DNA of 64,000 nucleotides, taken from the NCBI RefSeq assembly GCF_000150275.1, contig NW_002060965.1, positions 624,923 to 688,922 on the forward strand, read 5' to 3'. Under the pieces are notes generated by a model. That model did not search any database, was not told where the DNA came from, and was given only the letters and a program-made list of their open reading frames with translations. Source of the stretch: Trichoplax adhaerens (lineage: Eukaryota > Placozoa > Uniplacotomia > Trichoplacea > Trichoplacidae). Made by a program: the position numbers and the translations under genes. This document shows, one piece after another, positions 52,701 through 64,000 of the stretch; position 1 is the first letter of the stretch, and the number at the start of each line of letters is the position of its first letter.

Positions 52701-52852
52701 TCTTAATGGAAGGGTCATATGGAGCATCAATGCTAATCGATTCATGGAGGACTAATCTCCGCAGAATATTTACGTCAATGGGTTTTGTAGACCTGCAAGA
52801 GTACAGTTGGATGTCTGAACAAAAGTGCATGATTGCTATTAAATTAATGTAG
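46716..52852 (+). CDS. OGA: O-GlcNAcase (GH84) with C-terminal acetyltransferase-like domain, copy 2
   Basis: Full-length OGA architecture. Sixteen coding exons: 46716-46752, 48531-48582, 48936-49033, 49132-49262, 49756-49927, 50024-50122, 50207-50868, 51249-51417, 51498-51595, 51656-51745, 51820-51911, 52007-52148, 52216-52272, 52359-52454, 52593-52647, 52713-52852; about 729 residues with every junction in frame. The first exon ([13 protein letters not shown]) lies 1.8 kb upstream of the second and was placed by motif and phase. Catalytic motifs: [57 protein letters not shown]. An acidic disordered insert precedes the stalk ([18 protein letters not shown]). The C-terminal domain matches the OGA acetyltransferase-like fold: [28 protein letters not shown], and a final [15 protein letters not shown]. 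Whether that domain binds acetyl-CoA cannot be judged here. It is the probable functional O-GlcNAcase of the pair. Confidence 0.93.
46753..48530 (+). other. Long first intron of OGA copy 2
   Basis: A 1.8 kb intron joining GVVE-G to GFYGKPW in phase 1. It contains only chance open frames on both strands (for example 47233-47418 and 47768-47965). Confidence 0.7.
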
Positions 52853-53826
52853 CCGATACTGTGTTTATGGTCAGATTGTTTAGTGCAAAATATAATTATA
52901 TGGTATTATTGTTGAATACTTTGCTTTTCATGCTGCATGATTTTAGTACACATTTCGGGCATATATACATATATATATCTATATCTATATATACTCGTAT
53001 AATATATTTATATATTGATATGATTGTTCCGGCAAAACATCAGTGATCACAATGTATTATAAGAGTCAACCATTTTATTTTATATTAATGTTATTTCTCA
53101 TATATAGTCGAATTCTTATCTCCACAGCAATTTATCTCTGAAAGTTAATAAATATCTACCTTTATTCTGAAGTTACAAAGGGCTACATAAAATTTTTTCC
53201 CAAACAATCTCCGAATTAGCCAGCATGAAGATACTTGATTATCATATAATTGTTGCCAAAAATGTCCTCTAAGTTAGATTAGATGCCTATCAAATACTTC
53301 GTTAATGTATCCATTTTCTAATTGTAGCACAGGATTTATTTCAAGCATGTGGAGTTTAATAGTTTAAATCAAAAAATTAAATACTGTATGAGATATATTA
53401 CCAGATTTAGTTTATTATAATTTATGTTAAAAATTCTTAACAACAGTCAAATGCACAAGTTTAATTGTAGCTTACAACAATTCACAGGAGAACAAGTTTT
53501 TTTCTTACAAATTAAATTCTGTATTGGACTGTTGTCGAGTGCAATAATGAAGCCTGCTTCACATGTAATTGAAAATGCTTTAACGAATATCATCAGATAT
53601 TCTAGTACTCTAACATAACCTACCTTATAACCATCTATTCGAGATAATTAAATATCTCTGATTAGCACTGAGCTAATTTGGATGTATATATCGTCTGCGC
53701 TTCGACAGTAGAATGTAGGTAATTTTATTTTAAATCATAGATATTTACATTATGAGCATTTACTGCAATATACGTTAGGTCGTAATGTATAGCAATTATC
53801 AGTAATTATACTTGATAATTATATTA
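52853..53826. other. Convergent intergenic region between OGA copy 2 and POMK
   Basis: The two genes end towards each other here. Contents are AT-rich 3' sequence with an AT microsatellite at 52965-53022 and no gene. Confidence 0.55.
52965..53022. repeat. TATATC/AT microsatellite
   Basis: Imperfect run of atatat, tatctatatc and tatata units downstream of OGA copy 2. Confidence 0.8.
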
Positions 53827-54888
53827 TCACACAGTATAAAACTTTTTAATGCGATAATACTCTTTTAATATTTGTGATGATGTTGGCCGTAGCTTCGGAT
53901 TTATTAGCCGGCATAACTTATGCAATGGTCTTAACTCATGTAAAATGGTTAAACATACAGGACAATCATTACTTGTTAAGATATACTCTGTCACTTTAGG
54001 TAATTTCCAGATATCAGTTTTTTCATCGTAGCCAAGCATTTGGCTGTCGTTAAAAGGAAGAGATGGATAAGGCCAAAGTTGTTCTGGAGCAACAAAATCT
54101 CCAAATAACTGTCTACGACCGCATTTAATCAATTGATTATTTAAACGGTCGACGTAAGGCAATGCATCAACATCATTGAGTATCATTCGAAGATCTTGAG
54201 AAATGACATATTGTGATAGAGTTTTGATGAGATTATTGGAATCGCACATAACCAATGTCCCTCTAGGGCTGTTATGTAAGAAATGAATAATATTAACATA
54301 ATCTAGAGCGAGTTGATATCGAATGTTGGCATTATGACTAATATTTAATTGCTGTAAAATAGTTTGTATGTTATCAGCTGAGCCATATGGATGATATTCT
54401 GTGATTACATGATGATTACACATACCCAAAAATTTAATAACAAATGGAGATGATTGCAATGATATTATCATTGAGATACCATGCATGAAATCTGGTCGAT
54501 AATGATGATTAGCTAATATCGATAAGGCTACAGAATAGGAATTCCATTTCGCTAAGTATACATCACGAATTGCACCAGAACCAATTTGTTGCTTTACTAA
54601 TAAATGATCACGAAGAATATTGCAATCAAGCCAGCGTCGACAAGTGATCCAATGATTGAATGTAAATGATCCATTAGGGCAAGGTCGACATTTATTGTAG
54701 ATTACTTTGAGTGCATTGCCTTGACAGTAGCAATTTGAATTGTTAGTTAAGGGCTTCCATCTAGGCTTATAACAACTTGTATTCGTACTTGATAGGACAA
54801 GTTGACGAATTAGCAAGCCAATGTTAGGTAGTATACAGATGATAATAATGGTCAATGCAAGCTTAATCATTGACAATGAATGGTCCAT
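53827..54888 (-). CDS. POMK: Protein O-mannose kinase, intronless
   Basis: POMK phosphorylates the 6-position of O-linked mannose within the GalNAc-GlcNAc-Man (core M3) glycan of alpha-dystroglycan; it is a type II ER membrane protein with a kinase-like lumenal domain. The single 353-codon frame is close to the family length (about 350). It begins with a short cytosolic tail and a hydrophobic segment (LALTIIIICILPNIGLL), then a cysteine-rich stem (CRPCPNGSF...WLDC), then the kinase fold. Family landmarks are clear: GSGAIRDVYLAKWNSYSVAL in the glycine-loop/lysine region, ITEYHPYGS, LDYVNIIHFLHNSPRGT, VMCDSNN in the catalytic loop, NDVDALP in place of DFG, and GDFVAPEQLWPYP. The start ATG at 54888 is followed directly by the membrane segment. 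It is the only long intronless gene in a neighbourhood of intron-rich genes. The next element rightwards is a satellite-like array. Confidence 0.95.
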   Translation of the reverse strand: MDHSLSMIKLALTIIIICILPNIGLLIRQLVLSSTNTSCYKPRWKPLTNNSNCYCQGNALKVIYNKCRPCPNGSFTFNHWITCRRWLDCNILRDHLLVKQQIGSGAIRDVYLAKWNSYSVALSILANHHYRPDFMHGISMIISLQSSPFVIKFLGMCNHHVITEYHPYGSADNIQTILQQLNISHNANIRYQLALDYVNIIHFLHNSPRGTLVMCDSNNLIKTLSQYVISQDLRMILNDVDALPYVDRLNNQLIKCGRRQLFGDFVAPEQLWPYPSLPFNDSQMLGYDEKTDIWKLPKVTEYILTSNDCPVCLTILHELRPLHKLCRLINPKLRPTSSQILKEYYRIKKFYTV

Positions 54889-54989
54889 GGATCCAGCGTT
54901 GTTTATATAAACTGATTCATGAAGTTATGATATACCTTAGCTACGAATAACTAGGCAGTAAAGAGTAATAGATATTACTTATTGACAGA

Positions 54990-56040
54990 GATGTTAACAG
55001 TTTTGTCTGCAAATGAACATGTCGTTGAAAGAATCGCTGATTCGTCCAACTAGTGTAGAGATTCTTGGATAACTTCTATAAATAAAGATGTCAACAGTCT
55101 TAACTGTCGGTAAATTAAGACTGAACACGTTAATTTGATCAATCAGTGTGCAGGTGATGGAGTATTTTTACTGACAGAGAAAGGAACTAACAGGGATGCT
55201 AAGTGTTTGCATGTCCGTCAATAACATGAAAATTCGTTAATTTGATCAGTTAACGTGCAAATACTCCTTATAAGCAAAGATATTCATTATCTTGACTGAC
55301 GATAAAATAAGACAGTTGATCGGCTAGTTTATAGAAGATTGGATTTTGACCTAAGCAGAGGCACCGACAGCATTATCGACATATAAATTAAGAGAGAACT
55401 CTTTGATTTGATCTATCAGCCTTCCAATGTAAGTATGCATATAGACAACGGTGTTCATATTTTAGATTGTCGATAAATTACGAGAGAATCAGTCGACCAG
55501 CAGCGCAAAAGACTTGATCTTCTCATGAACAGAGATAGCAATAGTTTTGGTTATCGAACAGTGAAAGAGAACTGGTTAATTTGATAGTTGGAGGTGATCA
55601 GGTATTTTTATTGATACGAAACAGAAATAAGGGGCTGACAGAGATGTCAACAGTCGATAAATCAAGAGAGCTCGCTGATTAGATTAGCCACCATACAGTT
55701 TGGATTGTCGATAAAATAAGAGAGAATTGATTCATCACCTAGCAGATGATTCGGATCTCGTGACAAAGGGAGCTGCCAGTGGTCTTGGTTGTGGATAAAT
55801 TAATGAACTTTGGAGAAAACTGGCTGATCTGATCAGTCTGCGTAGCAATACTTGTCAAAACAAAAATGTTTACAGTCTTAATTGTCGATAAAATCAAGAG
55901 AGAATCTGTCAATCAAAGCGCAGATGATTTGGATTTTTAGCTAGAGAGAGTTGATAGCAGTCTTGATTGTGGATAAGTTGAGAGAAAACTCGTTAATTTG
56001 ATCAACTAAGGTGCAGATTGCCTGAACATAGACAGTTTGC
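54990..56040. repeat. Diverged ~90-100 bp tandem array
   Basis: Elements recur in the same order through about 1 kb: a tcttgattgtcgataaa-like segment, agagagaact, ttaatttgatca, then atcag..gtgcag, and gacagagatg(t)caacag. About 10-11 units can be followed, many truncated or strongly diverged. The array sits between the POMK start and the exportin-7 start, so it separates two divergent promoters. Confidence 0.65.
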
Positions 56041-56914
56041 TGTGCATTATTGGTTATAGCAAAGTTCTTTGCTAACGTTGTACGGAATGTTATCTGGTAT
56101 CCACTAGTTACACACGGTTACCATAGTGTTGCATGATACGCGCTTTTAATTGGTGCTACAATATCAACTGTATTGTACGATTTGCGCACTAGTATAGCAA
56201 GTGTTGATATTCACTTGCCAGTACCTACCTACCTCAATGGCGGTAGTTGGAGTAAATAAATACAGTAGCATGCATTTACCCTAGCCAATGGATTTTTTCT
56301 AGTGGTCTACTGCCTACCCTATCATAGTATGCAACACGATTACGTGATTTCTAATAATAAACAAGTCTAATCAATGTGTATGGTTAAAAATAGTAGACTG
56401 CATGCAGGTATCCAGGCTAATCCAGCTGTGCTAGTTCGACTACCATGGTCAGGGGGCCCCCCATTCATTAACAGTAAGTCGCGGGCATGCCTTTGGTTTA
56501 TTGTAATTACTTGAAGATGGGCTAGAATTACAAGTCATACATGATAGCTCCAACTTGCATTAGCAACGACAAAAATCAACCCATTGAATTGTTAATTAGC
56601 ATGAGTTGGAGAGCAACAGACTAAAGAGTTTAGCGTCCATTCTCGGTTAACCATATTGCTGCTAGTGAAAGGCAACAGCGAGTCTCGACCGTGGTAGGGC
56701 ATGGTAGAAGTCATACTGGCCACGATATCACGGCGGTCTCTATATATTCACTAGAGCATTGTAGTCATACATCAGTACCATCACTTCAATATTGACACAC
56801 AACTAGCAGTCAGTGAGTCACGCCTCGATTGCCTAGGCATGGCATAACAACCGTGGGTAAAAGAGGCTATTTCTATTACGCATGCGCAACACCCATCCAA
56901 GTTCAAGCAGTAGA
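56041..56914. other. Exportin-7 upstream region
   Basis: About 870 bp between the tandem array and the exportin-7 start. It is slightly richer in G+C than the surroundings, with a run of seven G and four C near 56453. It probably contains the exportin-7 promoter and 5' untranslated sequence; no gene is visible. Confidence 0.5.
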
Positions 56915-59900
56915 ATGACCATGGACGATCGCCAGCAGGTAAAAATGGAGGAAAATGATTTGAGTTCAAGATTGGAATAACATGCAAAAAATTGTCAATT
57001 TTATGACTATATTATATATTAAAGATGATTAAAATCAATGGAAGCATCCATATAGTGTAAAATCAAAGCAAAATTTAATTTTATTTGACCTTATTAGATT
57101 CTTCGAATTGAGGCCTTGTGCAAAGATTTATACGAATCGACTGATGCCACGCAAAGAAGTCAAGCACAAGAAGCCTTGGTAGCCATTTCCAATTCTGATA
57201 ATTGCTTAACAGAATGCCAATTTCTGTTAGAACATAGTACAGTAAGTCATTCTATAAGGCATAAATTTATCATAATGGATTCATGATATGGATTGAATCG
57301 CCATCGATGGCCTATCAGTTTGGTTTTACTATTTTTATTAAAAAAAAAAACTATCAAGTTATTCTGCACAGTCTACTGTACGTTGACTAGACCACTCGCA
57401 CAGTCATCAAAACGTTCAGTTATAACTAGGACTGTAAATCCTATACACAGATAGCATTCCCTTTTTACGAGCGAGAAATAACACCTAGTTCAACATTGCA
57501 AAGACATGGTAAAGAAAATGATGGCGTCGAAATGATGCTATAGTGGAAAAGAAAACGCCATGAAGATAATAATGAACAGGCGTCAAGTAGGGTCGATTCT
57601 TGCAGTAATACTGGTATCATGCTATATGATGACGACGTAATCGCGTTTGAATAGCCCTAGAATCGCTCTTTTCCTCCCTCCATCGACGAGCAGATGTTTT
57701 CGATCTTACCATTAAAATCATCATTTTACTCCATTTGACCATGGAAAATAACAAAATGGATCATCCTTATCTATCGTAGGATGATATTAATGATAATATC
57801 AACGCATTCCATGACCAAATCGAGCGTCCATTTTTACTTCATTTTATGATGGTTGTTATTTGCATGCTGCGACGAGAATCAATATTGATGACGCTGATGT
57901 AATCAACTGTTGTTTAGCGTCGACTGATTGGCATCAAATAATTAATCGATGGTGATGACTATTTTCAATTAATGGAGTTTATTTTTTTCTCTCTCTCTTC
58001 ATTAGTCTCCCTATGCACAAATGTTTGCCTCGCAATCATTAATCAAGCTAATCTCACGAACGACATCATCGTTACCCTTAAATCATCGATTAGAAATGCG
58101 TAAGGATAAACAACATAGATTCAATGGATATATCAACATTACAATTCCTTTCTTATCCTATCTGCAGATGCTTTAAATACGTGTTGTTATTATTTTTGAC
58201 TATTCTAGGTAATTACTTACTGAACTATCTGGCTACACGACTCAAATTGACCAATTTTGTAGCCCAAGCTTTAATGAAGGTATGATATTAGAATCACCTC
58301 TCTTACAATGAACAATGTTTATCATCAACGATAAAAATGAAATAACCCTGATAATACTATTTTGAAGCAGTATGTAATTTGTTTTTTTATCATCAACATC
58401 ATCTAGTTATTAGCAAGAATTACCAAGTATAGTTGGTTTGAAATGCAAAAAGAACAATATGTCTTTCAAACTGTTGTAAATGATGTGATGAATAAATTCT
58501 TGCAAGGAAATTCTATCGATACGTGCGTTATTGGCATTCAGATTTTAACTAATTTAATTATAGAAATGAATCAGGTAAGAGTGGACTAGTTGCAACTTCA
58601 CACGTTTATAATTATGTAGACCATAACGTCTACCATTGCCTTGAATTGGTTTTTTATAGGTTGCTGATCCATCCAGATCGTTTGCCAAACAACGAAAGGT
58701 AACATACATAACCAAAAACAATTTAAGTATTTTTTATGTCAAACAAGCCCCATTTTAAATCAGTACAAAAATGCATATTATCTTATCGAAAACATTTAGG
58801 TTGCAGCGTCCTTTCGTGATTCAGTACTATTAGATATGTTTAATGTCGCATGCTCATTCCTCAAACAGGTAACTTAATAATATTATATGAATTGAAAATA
58901 TTATTATCAATAATATAAAATACTCTTTATGGGTAAACAACCTTGCACTAAACTAATATTTTTTGCGTTCATAACTTTATCATATCCAATTTTAGTTAAC
59001 AAAGAAACCAGTAGATCAAAATAACCAAGAACAAGTAAGTCTTATCATTTTTCGAGATAATAGTAATCAATTATGCTTGAATATGGACTTGATGTAAATT
59101 TACTGTGGTCATCACTTTTTAAAATCTCTAGGTGACCTTAGTTAGCAGTCTATTACAGCTTACTGTGCAAGTATTATCCTTCGATTTTATCGGTTCATGT
59201 ATAGATGAAGCATCCGATGACGTTAGCACCGTGCAAATACCAACATCATGGAGACAAGGTAAATTCTAAGATGAATTATTAACGTCCGTCAATAATTTCT
59301 TAATGTTAACAATAAGCATGCATCTAAAGTGATTGTTGTTCTCCTTTCTTAAACATTCTAAATTGCATTACTGTGTGCTCGTAAGAAGTATCACCATATT
59401 TCTTATAGTTTACTAACATAAAATAATAAATCTTGCTTTTTTTATAGCTTTCCTAGATGGTAGTCTACTGGATCTATTCTTCAACTTGTATGGAGTATTC
59501 AATTCATCACTAACTGCGTTGGTAAGTCTTCTCAAATAAGTTATGTATGTGATTAAAATCTGGATAAAAATCTCCAATAGTAGATGCTCTTGTAAATATT
59601 ATTGTAGCAAAATTCTTGATTGAGCTAAAATTAGTAAGCTACATTGCTTAAAATTCAATATCACTAAGAGCGGTTGTTTACTAATAGTCACTATCATGCT
59701 TGGTCCATCTGGCTTCAGTGAGACGATCTTTATTTAATAACAATGAGCGACCTATTTACCTTAATTCACTTGTACAAGGAATTAGAAGCGTATTAGAAAA
59801 ACCTCAGGTGAATATGAAGTCTATTTTGACAACATGGTACTACCAATTATAGCAAAATTGCCTAATGCCTAAGTTTTCATTACTCTAAATCTCTTACTGA

Positions 59901-62900
59901 TAGTATCTTTCGGATCCAAGTTGTTATCACGAATTTTGCCGCCTATTGGCTCGATTAAAATCGAATTATCAACTCGGCGAATTAGTTAAAGTTGACAATT
60001 ATAGCCTAGTTATTGATCTAATAGCCAAGTTTACGGTCACAAGTGTACAGGTCAGATATTGCACTATTAAAGAGCAATTATAAGATTGAAGTTTTTCCTT
60101 AGTAGCTTATCAGAATTTTTCATTCTGAGCCACTGATGTAACTACCCGTTTCTTATACTTACATGGACTTGACAACATTATTAGGAGGTTTGGCAATGCG
60201 CACCAAATAGTGTCCACTATTTGTTAGGATTATGGCAACGTTTTGTTGCTTCCTTACCCTACGTCAAATCGTCATCCCCACATCATCTTAATGAATATAG
60301 CCCTCAGGTAAAAGATCCTGTTGTACTGTAATTCTCAATAGTAATTCGAATTTTACAACCTAATCTAGAGGGTATTTTATTCCATGTAGATTACCAAAGC
60401 TTACGTTACATCACGGCTAGAGTCTGTACAACTCGTCATTAGGTAAATTACTGTTATTGCTCATTGGATACTATCTTTACCAGTAAATGTAAAACTGTAA
60501 TTGTATATTTTAACAGAGATGGCTTAGAGGATCCTATGGAAGATTATCACGTATTAGAGCAGCAACTTGAACAGGTAAATTAATTTAAAGTTATTACAAT
60601 AGTTATATACGAGTATGCAAATTATACTCTTATAATTGTCATTTGATATTATATAGCTTTCGACTATCGCTCGTTGTGATTACGACCAAACCTGCTCGTT
60701 AGTCATGTCTCTATTCGACCAGGCGGCATCATCCTATCAGGAATGTTTACAACAGCAATCTCAAAGAAGTGATGCAAGTTTCGTAGTTTACGAAGGTAAT
60801 TAAGTCCAGGAATCTATTATTTTTAAAAATTTTCAGTGACTGTAGAATGGCTTTTTTAGGACAACTTGCTTGGTTGGTATGTATCATTGGGTCTGTAGTA
60901 GCTGGCAGAACACTTTTCTATATCGCGGAGGAAAGCGATATTCTTGATGGAGAATTGATTTGCCGGTAGTTTATTAGTTTCATTCATGACCTATTGTAGT
61001 ATTACGTGAATTATATAACGTTATACCTTTTGTTTTGTTTAATAGTGTGTTACAGCTAATGAAGTTGCTAGAGGAAAGAAATCCTCAAGTAAGATAAATT
61101 GTTTTTATGTAGGGCTATATCAACATCTTGTTCTTGATTTATTACATTACCTTACTAGGTTTTAAGCGAAAAATTAGATCTCGCCATCTTGAGCTTCTTT
61201 GAACAATTTAGAAAGATTTACATTGGCGACCAAATGCAAAAAACCGCAAAGGTCTCTAAGACTCTTCGTATTGTACTAAAATTATTACTTAATTTTTTAG
61301 CATGATAGTCCGCTTAATTCACTTTGTATATCCAATATATGCTAAAAAAAGAATTACTTATGTCAAATTTATGCAGGTTTATAGCTGTATTGGCGAACGT
61401 CTGGGTCTTAAAGATGAATCAATGGTGTTAAGCATATTTATAAATAAAATGTAAGTATCCTTGCTTTTTTATAATCGTTATCTGATTTAGTATTGCTATT
61501 GAAGAAACGAGCAAGATCTATATATGATAAAAATCTTTTTCTTTTTAGCTTATCGAACCTAAAATATAAAAGTGAAAATGAATTGATTATGTTGCATACG
61601 CTGCAGCTGTTAAGTGATCTCTCGATGGGATATCCTGCAATACATACTTGATTTTTCTCAGATATGTCAATAATCCAACACTTGCTACTATTTTGCTTAA
61701 CTGTTCTTAACTACAGCAGTGTTAGAAAAATTGTCAAATTAGAGTCAATTCAATTTGTTCTAAAGAATCATACAGTAAGTTATTAATACAATTTTGGAGA
61801 TGGCAAGATAAATCATATCTAGCTCATATTCAAGCACATCACGAAACCAATTGTTGTATTTATAATCCCATCAGGAACAACATTTTCCGTTTCTTGGAAT
61901 TCAGCCAAATATTACACTTAAAAATATGAGACATAGAACCTTATTTTACACTGCTATTGGTCGTTTCTTGATGGTAGATCTAGGAGAGGACGATGAATCG
62001 TTTGTACAATTCTTCATGCCTCTTACATGTAAGTACTGTTAATTGCTAAGGTAATTGTGATGAATTTCTTCAATTTTCTTCGACAGCATAACATCTACAA
62101 ATTGAATGTCCTCTTCTTAGTAAAATTTGAACAATTCAAGAATCAAATAGCATCAACATCAGTTAATGAAGAGCAAGTCAAGGTTTTATAACTCTTATTA
62201 AATGCTATGTTGAATGCATATCACGTACTAAATGAATATATGCTCTTAATAGAGAACCATAATCGGTCTATGCCGTGACATAAGAGGCCTTGGTACAGCT
62301 TTTGTCAACAGATCATGTTACATGATGCTGTTCGATTGGTTGTATCTTTTCCATGTCCCTCAGACTACCAAATCAATAATAACCCAATTGTCATGCAATC
62401 TAATTACAGCGCATATTCGATATGTTCCTTAACTTGTTTAACAGATATCCCGCATATATGCCTGCTTTAATTCGAGCAGTGGAGTTATGGTATCATGATC
62501 CTAGTCTTACAACCCCGGTATTAAAGTTAGTGACTGAAATAGTCCAAAATCGATCTCAAAGATTACAATTTGAAGTATCTTCTCCAAATGGTGTCCTATT
62601 ATTCCGGGAAGTTAGCAAAATAATTTGTACTTATGGTAAGTTTGCTACTTTGCTAATACTCTTAATTCTTTCAACCATTTTAATTCTATTGTTTGACGTT
62701 AGGTTCCAGAGTATTGTTACTTAATGATATACCGGAAAGACAAATATACGCAATGAAATATCCTTCCTTTCACAATAATAAAATCATCATTTTACACTAA
62801 AACATTTTCATTAGATGAAGTTATGTATTATGATCATTGCATTGAAATATTGTATAACAAGTTACAAATAAATTATATGTTCCTTGACGATGTATAAGCT

Positions 62901-64000
62901 TAAAGGCATTTCTATTTGCTTCAGCATGTTAAAAGCAGCTTTGAGCGGGAACTATGTTAATTTTGGTATATTTAGACTTTATGGCGATGATGCATTTGAC
63001 AATGTATTAGGAATGTTCCTTAGGATGTTATTATCTATACCTTCTCAGGACTTACTGGTATGATATGAAATAGCCAATGATTTATGCATTACTGTATATT
63101 GAGAATTATGATTCTGATGCTGTTGCAAACTCACATTAAGGACTATCCTAAATTGGGGAAAGCCTATTATTCACTTATTGAAGCACTAGCACAAGATCAT
63201 GCGTCTTATATCAATAATCTGGAGCCCAATGTAAGTCATAGTCTCAAATTTGAAATTGATAATTGTATAAATAATTATTTATTGTCAAAAATCCCATCCC
63301 AAAAATGCGATATTACTATTGTATTGTCATAGTGTTAAGTGATTGTCCTAATTGTCCATAATTAAAATTTTAATTCTCCATAGGTCTTACTCGTAATTTT
63401 ATCTACCCTTTCGCAAGGATTTGTTGCACTTGGTACGCAATTACTATAACCAGTTTTTACGTAACATATCAGTCTTTGAATCATTTTTGCTAAGCTAACA
63501 GATCTTTTCGTTTATATAGATGTCAACATTTGTACCTTCTGCTGCTCTGCATTAGACCACTTATTAACTAATTTGTTTAAAGAAATCTCTAAAACTAAAA
63601 AATCAAATAATACATCTCAGGAGCAAAGTTCTTTACTTCGTGTATTAGAGCATAAATCAGAAGTACTTCAGCAGGTATACTATTTAGCAAAGTATTCAAT
63701 TCGATTATGACTTACCCCAACTGATACAGAAAATTTATGTTAATATCCCTTTAGGTATTAGACACTATCTTAAATATAATTATGTTTGAAGATTGTAAAA
63801 ATCAGGTAGGATTGCAATCAATATTCGTATAATTAATTAAAAAAGATCTTATTTTTTGTCTCGACTACCGGTAATAAACTACGCATGATGTTAATGGCTA
63901 ACACTTTTCTTTTAATAGTGGACTATGTCGAGACCTCTGTTAGGATTAATTTTGTTGAATGAAAAGGTAACGATGAGAAAAATAATTAGCTGATTCAATT
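56915..64000 (+). CDS. XPO7: Exportin-7 (3' end outside window)
   Basis: Importin-beta-family HEAT-repeat transport receptor that carries proteins through nuclear pores with RanGTP. Thirty-three coding exons: 56915-56938, 57098-57241, 58006-58099, 58209-58279, 58407-58574, 58660-58698, 58800-58868, 58996-59034, 59132-59258, 59448-59521, 59688-59807, 59904-60050, 60185-60307, 60390-60442, 60517-60574, 60657-60795, 60860-60965, 61046-61088, 61159-61251, 61377-61450, 61549-61629, 61717-61774, 61875-62028, 62121-62182, 62253-62341, 62445-62635, 62703-62757, 62898-63057, 63141-63230, 63384-63432, 63520-63674, 63755-63805, 63919-63966. This gives about 1016 codons; about 70 more are expected to the right. 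Matches run along the whole family: [83 protein letters not shown] and [15 protein letters not shown]. Introns after exons 21 and 27 lack GT donors and look U12-type. The first ATG (56915) or the one at 56921 may start translation. Confidence 0.93.
61630..61716 (+). other. Putative U12-type (AT-AG) intron in exportin-7
   Basis: No GT donor exists after the exon encoding LLSDLSMG. Instead ATATCCTGC follows, close to the U12 donor consensus. Two branch-point-like motifs lie near the 3' end, TTGCTTAAC (61693-61701) and TTCTTAAC (61704-61711). Splicing to the AG at 61715-61716 keeps frame into SVRKIVKL but removes two residues compared with the family (GYSSVRK). Confidence 0.55.
62758..62897 (+). 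other. Putative U12-type intron with ATATCCTT donor in exportin-7
   Basis: The exon encoding [10 protein letters not shown] is followed by ATATCCTTCC, a near-perfect U12 donor, and a perfect-looking branch point TTCCTTGAC (62880-62888) sits about 10 nt before the next exon. The frame to [12 protein letters not shown] is kept if the intron runs from AT to AA, or equally TA to AG shifted by one base; both give the same mRNA. Confidence 0.75.

Overview
This window is eukaryotic and animal-like. It is AT-rich, and its genes are split into many short exons joined by mostly 50-500 bp GT-AG introns. Spliced by hand, it yields animal-type proteins: KDM3-class JmjC histone demethylase, mitochondrial-type M17 leucine aminopeptidase, ZDHHC16-like palmitoyltransferase, two O-GlcNAcases, protein O-mannose kinase (POMK) and exportin-7. 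A TPR-Roc-COR-Death protein and a WD40 protein are also present. The compact introns, the base composition and the kinesin-light-chain-type TPR family suggest an early-branching animal. A placozoan (Trichoplax/Hoilungia type) is my best guess; this is inference, not proof. A 50-N assembly gap shows that this is a draft scaffold.

Layout: 1-2262 (+) is the 3' part of a WD40 gene ending in four RRxSFD repeats and a CaaX-like CIIC. At 2990-5195 (-) lies a decayed, TPR-expanded partial copy of the gene at 6811-11428 (-). That intact gene joins TPRs, a Roc-type GTPase, a COR-like region and a C-terminal Death domain. KDM3 fills 14271-27595 (-) with 25 coding exons. Its three 5' introns are each over 2 kb, and two of them hold old diverged tandem repeats. 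LAP occupies 29328-32741 (-, 16 exons) and ZDHHC16 34302-36921 (+, 8 exons). A repeat-rich stretch follows, with a 3-copy ~180 bp repeat and a near-perfect inverted repeat whose loop is the assembly gap. Two tandem O-GlcNAcase genes come next: 39459-43634 has no acetyltransferase-like domain, while 46716-52852 has it. Intronless POMK (53827-54888, -) is followed by another diverged satellite-like array (54990-56040). Exportin-7 starts at 56915 (+) and runs off the right edge after 33 recognised coding exons.

The genes look like a chance neighbourhood of housekeeping and regulatory genes, not a pathway cluster. The only local relationships are duplications: TPR-Roc gene and its pseudogene, and the two O-GlcNAcases. 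All exon models come from reading splice sites, frame phase and family similarity from memory. Every junction listed keeps frame, with three irregular cases flagged: a 25-nt gap in KDM3 and two exportin-7 introns that lack GT donors and look U12-type.
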